Source: an uncultured Bacilli bacterium (lineage in GTDB: Bacteria > Bacillota_I > Bacilli_A > RF39 > UBA660). Taken from it: a DNA stretch of 10,531 nt. Position numbers and translations under genes: made by a program. The notes beneath the pieces are model-generated. The model saw nothing but the letters and a program-made list of their open reading frames with translations, was not told the origin of the DNA and made no database searches. Shown here piece after piece: positions 1 to 5,697 of the stretch. The stretch spans positions 1 to 10,531 of the forward strand of contig CAJONL010000141.1 in NCBI GenBank assembly GCA_905235875.1. The letters are read 5' to 3'. Each line of letters begins with the position of its first letter. Positions within the stretch are counted from its first letter, which is position 1.

Positions 1-1425
1 TGAAACTTTCCTAGCCTGTTTTTCTGTTTCAAAAGCCATAAATCTATCACCAGCAGTAGGAAGATCTGAAAGACCAGTTATTTCTACTGGTGTACTAGGT
101 TTTGCGACTAATACGTTTTCTCCCTTATCATTTTTCATAGTACGTACTTTACCATAGTTTTCTCCTACTACTACTGGATCTCCAAGTCTTAATGTACCAT
201 TAGATACAAGAACTGTTGCACATGATCCTATATTTTTATCAAGTCTTGCTTCAATTACTGTACCTATAGCATAACGATTAGGATTAGCTTTTAATTCTTC
301 CATTTCAGCTACAAGTAAAATATTTTCTAAAAGTTCTGGAATACCTTCTTTAGTCTTAGCAGAAATTTTATTTACTAAAGTATCCCCTCCCCAATCTTCA
401 GGAGTAAGTCCAGCTTCAGCAATTTCAGAAAGAACTCTATCTGGATCTGCATTTGGTAAATCTATTTTATTAATACAAACAATTATTGGAACTTTTGCAG
501 CTTTAGCGTGATCTATTGCTTCTAAAGTTTGAGGTTTAACTCCATCTTCTGCACTTACAATTATAATTACGATATCAGTAACTGATGCTCCTCTAGCACG
601 CATTTCAGTAAAAGCTTCATGTCCAGGGGTATCGATAAAAGTAATAAGTTTACCATTTGTTTCCACTTGATAAGCACCGATTGCTTGTGTAATACCACCT
701 GCTTCACCTGTTGCTACACTTGTTTTTCTAATAGCATCTAAAAGCGAAGTTTTACCATGATCTACATGACCCATTATTGTAACTACTGGAGGTCTTTCTT
801 CTAAATCCTTTGGATTATCTATAATTTCATACTCTTCAAAGTTTGCTATATCTCTTTGTTCTTCTTTTTGAAGTTCATAATCATAATCAGCAAGTAATAC
901 CTCACAAGTAGCATAATCTATTGTTTGATTAATATTAGTAAGAGCACCTAAATCAAACATTTTTTTAATTAATACTGCAGGGTTTTCCCCTATTTGATCT
1001 GCTAAATCTTTTATATTCATTCCATTTTTAAAAGTAACTATTTTACTTTTTGCATCTTTATTAGTTTGAAGTTTTGTTTTATTTTTATATAACTTTTTCT
1101 TAGCTTTTAAATATTCTTTATTATCTTGTTTTTTTTGAACAGTTCTTCTTTTCATTTTTACTTGAGCTTTATCATCATTGGTATTAATGCTATAATCCTT
1201 ATCCATTTCTTCATCAAGTTGATCTTCTAAATCTTCATTAATAGCATTTTCTTCAATTTCTTCTGAACTATCCATATTTTGTATTTCATTATCTAGTAGA
1301 ATAATACTATCTTCATCTAACATATCGTTTGACTTTTTACACTCAATATTTAACTTTTCACATAAATTTAAAACCTCTTCTACAGTTAAATCTACATCTA
1401 AAGCATATTCTTCAATACTCATCAT
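1..1425 (-). CDS. infB: Translation initiation factor IF-2, N-terminal 475 codons (3' end beyond window)
   Basis: IF-2 is the GTPase that brings initiator fMet-tRNA to the 30S subunit and promotes 50S joining. Visible in order: an N-terminal IF2_N-type helical domain (about residues 1-50), a charged linker, a second IF2_N domain (about 125-175), then the G domain with G1 GHVDHGKT (219-226), G3 DTPGH (265-269), G4 NKID (319-322) and a G5-like ISAK, followed by the start of the beta-barrel domain II. The frame is still open at base 1, so roughly the last third (domains III and IV) lies outside. Two adjacent ATGs (1425 and 1422) are possible starts; I took the first, preceded by a GGTGA ribosome binding site. 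It is the last visible gene of the rimP-nusA operon, 34 bases after the unknown gene. Confidence 0.97.
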   Translation of the reverse strand, partial: MMSIEEYALDVDLTVEEVLNLCEKLNIECKKSNDMLDEDSIILLDNEIQNMDSSEEIEENAINEDLEDQLDEEMDKDYSINTNDDKAQVKMKRRTVQKKQDNKEYLKAKKKLYKNKTKLQTNKDAKSKIVTFKNGMNIKDLADQIGENPAVLIKKMFDLGALTNINQTIDYATCEVLLADYDYELQKEEQRDIANFEEYEIIDNPKDLEERPPVVTIMGHVDHGKTSLLDAIRKTSVATGEAGGITQAIGAYQVETNGKLITFIDTPGHEAFTEMRARGASVTDIVIIIVSAEDGVKPQTLEAIDHAKAAKVPIIVCINKIDLPNADPDRVLSEIAEAGLTPEDWGGDTLVNKISAKTKEGIPELLENILLVAEMEELKANPNRYAIGTVIEARLDKNIGSCATVLVSNGTLRLGDPVVVGENYGKVRTMKNDKGENVLVAKPSTPVEITGLSDLPTAGDRFMAFETEKQARKVS

Positions 1426-1459
1426 AGATATCACCACTTTCTTTATTTATTTTATATTT

Positions 1460-1816
1460 TTATTTTACTTTACTTTTTTTATTTTCTAAATAATAAATAT
1501 TAGAATCTTCTAGATCAAATTGATCTTTTACATTATCTGATACATTTAAATATATTTTATAACTTTCATTATTAGAAATAAACTCTTTATATATATTTAA
1601 AAATTTTTTATAGAATTTTCTTGGATTCTCAATACATAATAGTAATATTTCATCTGATATAAAAAATGCCATATTTTTGTTATCTTCAAGAGCTATAAAC
1701 TTATCAAAACTATTAGTATCTATGTTATTATCTATAATATTTAAAGTTCTATAAAAACTATAAGTATTGCTACCTTTTTGATCACTATACTTAGTAACTT
1801 TATATTCTTTTTCCAT
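1460..1816 (-). CDS. Hypothetical 118-residue protein in the usual ylxQ position
   Basis: I do not recognise this protein. It is soluble-looking, highly charged, rich in Asn, Lys, Asp and Ile, with no signal peptide or membrane segment, and ends in a basic tail (KKSKVK). It lies between ylxR and infB, where Bacilli normally carry ylxQ, an L7Ae-like RNA-binding protein of about 100 residues. I cannot see the L7Ae hallmarks (a Gly-rich start of the KALK type or the conserved central helix-turn), so I do not call it ylxQ. The gene is real by context: its ATG lies one base after the ylxR stop (TAAAATG junction), with an AAGGTGA ribosome binding site inside the end of ylxR, implying coupled translation. 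A role in ribosome or RNA metabolism is only guilt by association. It could be a very diverged YlxQ or a lineage-specific protein. Confidence 0.8.
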   Translation of the reverse strand: MEKEYKVTKYSDQKGSNTYSFYRTLNIIDNNIDTNSFDKFIALEDNKNMAFFISDEILLLCIENPRKFYKKFLNIYKEFISNNESYKIYLNVSDNVKDQFDLEDSNIYYLENKKSKVK

Positions 1817-1817
1817 T

Positions 1818-2078
1818 TTAAATCACCTTCATTAGTTCATCATAAATAATATCAGGAACTTGTACTTCAAGTTTTCTATTTAATATCTTAGATTCTTTAG
1901 CTTTTTGAATAATATCTTGATCTTTTTTTAGATATACTCCTCGTCCATTCATTTTTCCTGTAGTATCCACAAAAACTTCTCCTTCTTTGTTTCTTACTAC
2001 TCTTATTAATTCTTTTTTAGGAAGTTTATCGCCAGATACTACACAAGTTCTCATTGGAATTTTCTTAGTCTTCATCAT
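1818..2078 (-). CDS. ylxR: YlxR/RnpM family RNA-binding protein
   Basis: An 86-residue YlxR (DUF448) protein. The family hallmark RTCVVSGDKLPKKELIRVVR lies at about residues 10-29 and the GRGVYL signature at 45-50, followed by the usual C-terminal helical part. YlxR of Bacillus subtilis (RnpM) has been reported to bind the RNase P RNA and modulate its activity, so a role in tRNA maturation is likely by homology. The gene overlaps the end of nusA by about 14 bases. Possible starts are TTG at 2081 and ATG at 2078 or 2075; I chose the first ATG. No strong ribosome binding site is seen, which fits translational coupling to nusA. It is the third gene of the rimP-nusA-ylxR-X-infB operon. Confidence 0.95.
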   Translation of the reverse strand: MMKTKKIPMRTCVVSGDKLPKKELIRVVRNKEGEVFVDTTGKMNGRGVYLKKDQDIIQKAKESKILNRKLEVQVPDIIYDELMKVI

Positions 2079-3141
2079 CAAATCTTATATTAATACCCAT
2101 TTCTTTAACTTGTTCTGGATTTTTTACATCTATTTTATACTTTGTTAAACGAGAAGCTAAACGAACATTTTGTCCTTTTTTACCAAGGGCAAGAGAAAAA
2201 TCGTCTCCTGAAGCTACGGCTAGAGCTTCACATTTTTTTTGATCTAAGATATATACTCTAACATTCTTAGCAGGGTTTAAAGCATTTGCAATAAATTCTT
2301 CTTTTACATCTGAATATTTAATAATATCTAATTTTTCTCCAGAAAGTTCTTTTATAATATTTGCAATTCTAGAACCTCTTTCACCAATACAAGCTCCAAT
2401 TGGATCTATATTTGCATATTCAGAATAAACTGCTACTTTAGAACGAGAACCTGCATCTCTTGCAACTCCATATATATAGATTGAACCATCAGCAAGTTCA
2501 GGTATTTCAAGTTCAAATAATCTTTTTACGAAATTATAATGACTTCTGGAAAGAAGAATAACTGTACCTTTAGAATTACTAGAAACCTTAGTAACATATG
2601 CCTTAATAGTAGATCCCATTTCTATTTTTTCATTACCTATCAATTCTGTTTTAGGCAATATACCATTAGTTCTACCAAGGTCTATATAATAGTTACGTGA
2701 GTCTTCTAGTGATACGATACCAGATACTAATTCTCCTTCTTTATCCTTAAATTCTTCATTTAAACTATTTCTTTCAGCCTCTCTAATTTTTTGTACTACA
2801 ACTTGTTTAGCAGTAGATGCCGCAACTCTACCAAAGTTATCTGGTGTAACTTCAGTATCTATAGTATTTCCTAAATCTAATGTCTTATCAATCTTTCTTG
2901 CATCTTCTAAAGATATTTCAGTATCAGGATCAAGTACTTCTTCTACAACTGTCTTATATGAATATATTTTAATATCTCCTGTATCACGATTAATATTAAC
3001 TTTAACGTTGGTAAGAGAATTAAAGTTTTTCTTATATGCAGATTGAAGTGCTAATTCCATAGCTTCAAAAATAATATCTCTATCAATATGTTTTTCTTTT
3101 TCTAACATATCAACGGCTTTTAAAAAATCTTTTCCTTTCAT
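2065..3141 (-). CDS. nusA: Transcription termination/antitermination factor NusA
   Basis: NusA binds RNA polymerase and nascent RNA and controls pausing and hairpin-dependent termination. The 358 residues give the compact Gram-positive form: N-terminal RNAP-binding domain (about 1-125), S1 domain (about 135-200), KH1 with DPIGACIGERGSR (246-258) and KH2 with ALGKKGQNVRLAS (318-330). There are no C-terminal acidic repeats, as in B. subtilis NusA. The reading frame extends 12 codons upstream to 3177, but the ATG at 3141 is the better start: it matches the conserved family N-terminus (MKGKDFLKAVDML) and has an AGAGGAG site eight bases upstream. It starts one base after the rimP stop and overlaps ylxR at its end. 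The hairpin in the operon leader could be a target for NusA autoregulation, as reported in B. subtilis. Confidence 0.98.
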   Translation of the reverse strand: MKGKDFLKAVDMLEKEKHIDRDIIFEAMELALQSAYKKNFNSLTNVKVNINRDTGDIKIYSYKTVVEEVLDPDTEISLEDARKIDKTLDLGNTIDTEVTPDNFGRVAASTAKQVVVQKIREAERNSLNEEFKDKEGELVSGIVSLEDSRNYYIDLGRTNGILPKTELIGNEKIEMGSTIKAYVTKVSSNSKGTVILLSRSHYNFVKRLFELEIPELADGSIYIYGVARDAGSRSKVAVYSEYANIDPIGACIGERGSRIANIIKELSGEKLDIIKYSDVKEEFIANALNPAKNVRVYILDQKKCEALAVASGDDFSLALGKKGQNVRLASRLTKYKIDVKNPEQVKEMGINIRFDDED

Positions 3142-3142
3142 T

Positions 3143-3382
3143 TTAAACATCTCCTCTTTCTCTTGATGATACATCAAGTGTATAACTTTCTTTTATGAAA
3201 TCATTTTTATCAAGTATTTTATTAATTACATGTGTTGCTTCCACTATTTTATCTAGATCTAAAATATCATCCTTTATACTATCAAGTACTATATTAAGGC
3301 TTTCTTTTTCATATGAAATAGAATAAATAGTAAGTCCAATATCATTTAAAGGAACTTCTAGAGCATCTTTAATTTTATTCAT
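3143..3382 (-). CDS. rimP: Ribosome maturation factor RimP, N-terminal domain only
   Basis: RimP assists 30S subunit maturation. The 79 residues match the RimP N-terminal alpha/beta domain: the start of the type "PLNDIGLTIYSISYEKESL", the LDKIVEATHVINKILD helix (about 43-58) and the closing strand YTLDVSS (67-73). Full-length family members run to about 150 residues; after DVSS they continue with a PG(L)xRPL motif and an SH3-like C-terminal domain. Here the protein ends six residues after DVSS, in RERGDV, residues that are encoded by the nusA ribosome binding site. nusA begins one base after the stop, so no room remains for the missing domain. An AAGGAGG site just upstream fixes the ATG start. 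First gene of the operon. Function may be retained, reduced or lost. Confidence 0.85.
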   Translation of the reverse strand: MNKIKDALEVPLNDIGLTIYSISYEKESLNIVLDSIKDDILDLDKIVEATHVINKILDKNDFIKESYTLDVSSRERGDV

Positions 3383-3395
3383 TTTACCTCCTTAA

Positions 3396-3425
3396 AACGA
3401 AACAAAAAGTGGGGTTTCCCACTTC
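3396..3425 (-). promoter_or_regulatory. Attenuator-like hairpin in the rimP leader
   Basis: Reading the minus strand, arms AAGTGGG (3424-3418) and CCCACTT (3413-3407) form a seven-pair stem with an AAAC loop, followed at once by a T-rich run (TTTTTGTTT, 3408-3400) and then the rimP ribosome binding site. It lies downstream of the promoter at 3437-3464 and upstream of rimP, so it cannot serve the preceding gene. It has the form of an intrinsic terminator inside a leader. rimP-nusA leaders with terminators are known in Firmicutes, and NusA-dependent attenuation of this operon has been reported in B. subtilis; that it works the same way here is inference. Confidence 0.7.
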
Positions 3426-3436
3426 GTTGTACTTAC

Positions 3437-3464
3437 ATTATATCATAAAATATTAAAATTGCAA
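3437..3464 (-). promoter_or_regulatory. Sigma-A-type promoter of the rimP-nusA-infB operon
   Basis: The -35 TTGCAA (3464-3459) and -10 TATAAT (3442-3437) are separated by 16 bases. The -10 is extended by TGA directly upstream (TGATATAAT). Predicted transcript start is near 3430, giving a leader of about 48 bases that consists mostly of the hairpin and the ribosome binding site. Confidence 0.75.
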
Positions 3465-3471
3465 TTATTTT

Positions 3472-3504
3472 AAAAAAAATATTTAGTATTAGCTACTAAA
3501 TATT
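3472..3504 (-). terminator. Intrinsic terminator of the UPF0736-like gene
   Basis: On the minus strand AATATTTAGTA (3504-3494) pairs perfectly with TACTAAATATT (3488-3478) across a five-base loop, followed by a run of T (3477-3472). It lies 13 bases after the stop of the UPF0736-like gene and before the rimP promoter, so it separates the two transcription units. Confidence 0.8.
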
Positions 3505-3516
3505 ATATTTATCATA

Positions 3517-4146
3517 TTACATTTTTTTGCCACTTAATTTTAATACTTTAATTAATCTATCATGATTTTTATTATAAGAATTAAAACTATTTAATAAATT
3601 TTCATATATAAATTTTATATTATCACTATATTTAGAAGTAAATTCATAATATAAATATTTTAATTTATCATAGTTTTTATCTTTATATAGATTAATAATT
3701 TCTTTTTTTAATCCTTTTAATTTTTCTTTTTCATTTCTAGTTAATACCCTACTATCTTTTCTTTTTAGTCCTAACTTTTTATAGTTTATATTATATTTAT
3801 TTATACTATTAGCCATAGTAATAACTTCATCTTCTTCATCAATAATTAACCTAGATAATAAATCTATTTTATTGTTTTTTATTGATAAACCAATCACAAT
3901 ATCTCCATCAGTTAAAAGAGTATAATATATTTTATCCCCGATTCCATCAAAGTCATACTTATTAGTATTTTTTACAAATGAAGAATCAAATTCTATTTCA
4001 TACTCTAATATATCTTTTATAACTTTTTTATCTACCTTAAATAAACTTATCTTTTTTGCATATTTTATATTATCATGTTTTTCCCACTCAAAAAATTCAA
4101 TTAATTCTTTATTAAAATTAAGCAAAATGTCATATACATATATCAT
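3517..4146 (-). CDS. UPF0736/DUF3603 (YjbA-like) protein of unknown function
   Basis: A 209-residue protein that I align from memory with the UPF0736 family (B. subtilis YjbA, about 250 residues). Matching blocks in the same order are the N-terminal VYDILLNF and FFEWEKHDNI (family: HDVWVNWF and FHEWRKxDxI), then SLFKVD (family PLLKV), a central TLLTDGDIVIGLS (family VVTDGxGILAVD), LLSRLI before an acidic stretch (family RKSRLIPRQE), and SRVLTRNEKEKLKGL (family VRGLTRKER). The C-terminal third is Lys/Tyr-rich and less alike. The molecular function of the family is not established to my knowledge. No signal peptide or membrane segment is seen. Start chosen at ATG 4146 with a GAGGG site six bases upstream. 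It is divergent from uppP and ends in its own terminator ahead of the rimP operon. Confidence 0.65.
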   Translation of the reverse strand: MIYVYDILLNFNKELIEFFEWEKHDNIKYAKKISLFKVDKKVIKDILEYEIEFDSSFVKNTNKYDFDGIGDKIYYTLLTDGDIVIGLSIKNNKIDLLSRLIIDEEDEVITMANSINKYNINYKKLGLKRKDSRVLTRNEKEKLKGLKKEIINLYKDKNYDKLKYLYYEFTSKYSDNIKFIYENLLNSFNSYNKNHDRLIKVLKLSGKKM

Positions 4147-4193
4147 AAATATCCCTCATTAGTAGTATATACGAATAAATTATTTTTAATCTA

Positions 4194-4222
4194 TTTAAAA
4201 TACTACAAATTTATTATATAAT
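4194..4222 (+). promoter_or_regulatory. Probable uppP promoter
   Basis: A perfect -10 TATAAT (4217-4222) lies 17 bases after a weak -35 TTTAAA (4194-4199). The ATG of uppP follows 22 bases after the -10. The surrounding DNA is nearly all A and T, so the -35 is uncertain. Confidence 0.5.
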
Positions 4223-4244
4223 ATAGTAAAGAAAGGTGTGTGTT

Positions 4245-5054
4245 ATGAGTTTAATTTTTAATTATATTATTTTAGGAATAGTTCAAGGACTTACTGAACC
4301 ACTTCCTATATCATCATCAGGTCATGTAATGATTATCCATAATTTATTAAAATCAAGTATTGATGTAGAACTTCTAGCGGTTATTACTAATTTTGGTAGT
4401 CTAATTGCTATATGCTTTTTATATCGTAATAAGTTACTTAAACTAATAAAAGGATTTTTCTCTTATTTTAAAAATGAGACTAAAGATAATAAACAAAGTT
4501 TTAGGTACTCATTATTACTTATTATAGCAACTATTCCTGCTGGATTAATGGGACTTATTGTTTCTATAACTGACGTATTTGACGTTTTAGAAAAAAATAT
4601 TAAATTTGTTGGTATTACTCTTTTAATTACTTCAGTGTTTTTATTTTTAATTAGAAATATTAAGGGAACGAAAGAAGAAAAAAATATAACTTTAAAAGAT
4701 GCTATAATTATTGGACTATTTCAAGTAGTTGCACTTCTACCTGGCATTTCAAGAAGCGGTGCAACAATTACTGGAGCAATGTTTAGAGACTTAAGAAGAG
4801 ACGTGGCCTTCGATTTTTCATTTATGCTTTATATTCCAATAAGTTTTGCAACAATGATTTTAGGAATTAAAGATTTAATTAAGTATAATTTAGATTTTGC
4901 AAATACTATATTTTATTTAATGGCAGCAGTACTCGCAGGAGTCATTACCTATTATGCTACTAAGTGGTTTAAAAATTTAGTTAAGAATGGAAAACTAATA
5001 TATTTTTCTATTTACTGTTTAATTGTAGGACTTTTAATAATAATATTTCTATAA
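4245..5054 (+). CDS. uppP: Undecaprenyl-diphosphate phosphatase UppP (BacA family)
   Basis: UppP is an integral membrane enzyme that removes a phosphate from undecaprenyl diphosphate, recycling the lipid carrier for peptidoglycan and other wall polymers; overproduction is known to give bacitracin resistance. The 269-residue length is typical. The family's (E/Q)xxxE motif is QGLTE (14-18), continuing into PLPISSSGH (19-27) with the conserved His27, and the second signature PGISRSGAT lies at 166-174 with Arg170. Several hydrophobic helices span the rest, ending in a hydrophobic C-terminus. The frame reaches back to GTG 4236, but ATG 4245 has a properly placed GAAAGG site and gives the family N-terminus. 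Transcribed alone: divergent from the UPF0736-like gene and closed by a terminator. Its presence argues that the organism makes a wall. Confidence 0.96.
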   Translation: MSLIFNYIILGIVQGLTEPLPISSSGHVMIIHNLLKSSIDVELLAVITNFGSLIAICFLYRNKLLKLIKGFFSYFKNETKDNKQSFRYSLLLIIATIPAGLMGLIVSITDVFDVLEKNIKFVGITLLITSVFLFLIRNIKGTKEEKNITLKDAIIIGLFQVVALLPGISRSGATITGAMFRDLRRDVAFDFSFMLYIPISFATMILGIKDLIKYNLDFANTIFYLMAAVLAGVITYYATKWFKNLVKNGKLIYFSIYCLIVGLLIIIFL

Positions 5055-5075
5055 GCCTTATTGGCTTATTTTTTT
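5051..5075 (+). terminator. Intrinsic terminator of uppP
   Basis: ATAAGCC (5051-5057) pairs with GGCTTAT (5063-5069) across a five-base loop, followed by a run of seven T. The uppP stop codon lies inside the first arm. Confidence 0.85.
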
Positions 5076-5077
5076 AT

Positions 5078-5107
5078 AAAAAAAGGAGCTCTTACTTATA
5101 AGAGTCC
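5078..5107 (-). terminator. Intrinsic terminator of tRNA-Arg
   Basis: On the minus strand, GGA + CTCTTA (5107-5099) pairs with TAAGAG + TCC (5094-5085) with one bulged base and a four-base loop, followed by a run of T (5084-5078). It lies about 55 bases after the tRNA 3' end and faces the uppP terminator from the opposite strand. The 55-base spacer shows nothing notable. Confidence 0.75.
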
Positions 5108-5162
5108 GTTAAGATGAAAAATTTATATATTGTTTCCAACACATAAATAAAAGATTAAAAAA

Positions 5163-5239
5163 TGGCGCACCCAGAAGGATTTGAACCCTCAACCTCTTGG
5201 TCCGTAGCCAAACGCTCTATCCAATTGAGCTATGGGTGC
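5163..5239 (-). tRNA. tRNA-Arg (anticodon ACG)
   Basis: A complete 77-base cloverleaf on the minus strand. The acceptor arm GCACCCA pairs with TGGGTGC, followed by discriminator G and an encoded CCA. The D stem is GCTC/GAGC, the anticodon stem TTTGG/CCAAG with loop CTACGGA, and the T arm GAGGG-TTCAAAT-CCTTC has one G-T pair. Anticodon ACG reads CGN arginine codons; A34 is normally deaminated to inosine by TadA. It is transcribed alone from a strong promoter at 5258-5286. Confidence 0.97.
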
Positions 5240-5257
5240 ATAAATACCTGCATGAAC

Positions 5258-5286
5258 ATTATATAACAAAAAAATATTCATTGCAA
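5258..5286 (-). promoter_or_regulatory. tRNA-Arg promoter
   Basis: -35 TTGCAA (5286-5281) and perfect -10 TATAAT (5263-5258) with an ideal 17-base spacer, ending 18 bases before the mature tRNA 5' end. The -35 sequence is the same as that of the rimP operon promoter. Confidence 0.8.
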
Positions 5287-5289
5287 GCA

Positions 5290-5313
5290 AAAAAGTAAAA
5301 TTGTTTACTTTTT
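5290..5313 (-). terminator. Second hairpin behind the small-ORF pair (backup terminator)
   Basis: On the minus strand AAAAAGTAAA (5313-5304) pairs with TTTACTTTTT (5299-5290) across a four-base loop. Functionally this reads as a GTAAA/TTTAC stem with a U tail. It lies directly between the stronger terminator at 5315-5344 and the tRNA promoter, so it probably blocks leftover readthrough into the tRNA gene. Confidence 0.5.
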
Positions 5314-5314
5314 C

Positions 5315-5344
5315 AAAAAAAATAAAAGGAATAATCCTTTTATT
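5315..5344 (-). terminator. Intrinsic terminator of the small membrane-protein genes
   Basis: On the minus strand AATAAAAGGA (5344-5335) pairs perfectly with TCCTTTTATT (5330-5321) across a four-base loop, followed by six T (5320-5315). The stop codon of the 41-codon gene overlaps the first arm by two bases. Confidence 0.8.
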
Positions 5345-5468
5345 AGCAAGAACCTAATGAACTTAATATAATTACTAAAAGTATATATAAAACAATAGCA
5401 CATAAAAGTCCGTCACGTCTTGGTGTGCATGTTACTGTTTCATTGCATGTAGTAGTATTGTTATTCAT
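5343..5468 (-). CDS. Tiny single-pass membrane protein, 41 residues, Cys-containing
   Basis: A 41-codon frame starting MNNNTTTCNETVTC, then a basic PRRDG turn (16-20) and a hydrophobic helix LLCAIVLYILLVIILSSLG (21-39), ending in Cys41. Four cysteines (8, 14, 23, 41) are many for so small a protein. The start is supported by a near-perfect ribosome binding site (AAGGAGGTGA, four bases before ATG), and the stop merges into a terminator. It lies 12 bases after a second tiny membrane-protein gene, so the two are surely cotranscribed. The helix core (IVLYILLVIIL) resembles that of its neighbour and of YjcZ-like mini-proteins, but I cannot assign a family or function. The basic turn before the helix predicts an outside-facing C-terminus, with the N-terminal Cys segment inside. 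Confidence 0.75.
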   Translation of the reverse strand: MNNNTTTCNETVTCTPRRDGLLCAIVLYILLVIILSSLGSC

Positions 5469-5480
5469 AAACTCACCTCC

Positions 5481-5558
5481 TTATATCCAAGCACCTAAGA
5501 TAATAATTAATAGAATAAATAATACTAATACTATTGCACCAGAATTTACATAATTCAT
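5481..5558 (-). CDS. Tiny membrane protein, 25 residues, YjcZ-like
   Basis: A 25-codon frame: a short polar start (MNYVNSG) followed by one hydrophobic helix, AIVLVLFILLIIILGAWI (8-25). The pattern (S/G)xAxxxVLFILLIIxxGA(S/W) closely recalls the YjcZ-family mini-proteins of Bacillus, annotated as sporulation-related. That likeness is from memory and over a very short hydrophobic stretch, so it could be convergence. Coding is supported by an AAAGGAGG site eight bases upstream, a promoter at 5592-5621 and tight linkage to the 41-codon gene. It is divergent from prsA. A function in sporulation cannot be claimed; similar proteins also occur in organisms not known to sporulate. Confidence 0.75.
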   Translation of the reverse strand: MNYVNSGAIVLVLFILLIIILGAWI

Positions 5559-5591
5559 ATTCAATTCCTCCTTTTTTTATTGTTCTAAATT

Positions 5592-5621
5592 ATTTTATGG
5601 TTAATACACTCTTTTTGTGAA
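5592..5621 (-). promoter_or_regulatory. Probable promoter of the small membrane-protein pair
   Basis: -35 TTCACA (5621-5616) and -10 TAAAAT (5597-5592), each five of six to consensus, spaced 18 bases. The 25-codon gene starts 33 bases after the -10. It sits back to back with the prsA promoter about 18 bases away, leaving room for shared control. Confidence 0.5.
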
Positions 5622-5638
5622 TATAATTGTCCTTATTA

Positions 5639-5667
5639 TTGCCCTTTTTTATTATTTTTGTTATGAT
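5639..5667 (+). promoter_or_regulatory. Probable prsA promoter
   Basis: -35 TTGCCC (5639-5644) and -10 TATGAT (5662-5667) with a 17-base spacer. The prsA start codon follows 30 bases after the -10, with an AAAGGAG ribosome binding site in between. Confidence 0.5.
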
Positions 5668-5697
5668 AATAATTAGTCAAAAGAAAGGAGAATTATA

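Noticed and set aside
1460..1816. Calling this gene ylxQ (L7Ae family) from position alone
   Set aside because: The conserved Gly- and Ala-rich N-terminal block and other L7Ae signatures are not visible, so position is the only support.
4159..4185. Promoter for the UPF0736-like gene on the minus strand (TATACT near 4163-4168)
   Set aside because: No acceptable -35 at 16-18 bases and no extended -10; in DNA this rich in A and T such a hexamer is expected by chance.
5055..5697. Riboswitch or CRISPR-like content in the long non-coding stretch
   Set aside because: No spaced direct repeats and no recognisable riboswitch core; the stretch is accounted for by tRNA-Arg, two tiny genes, promoters and terminators.
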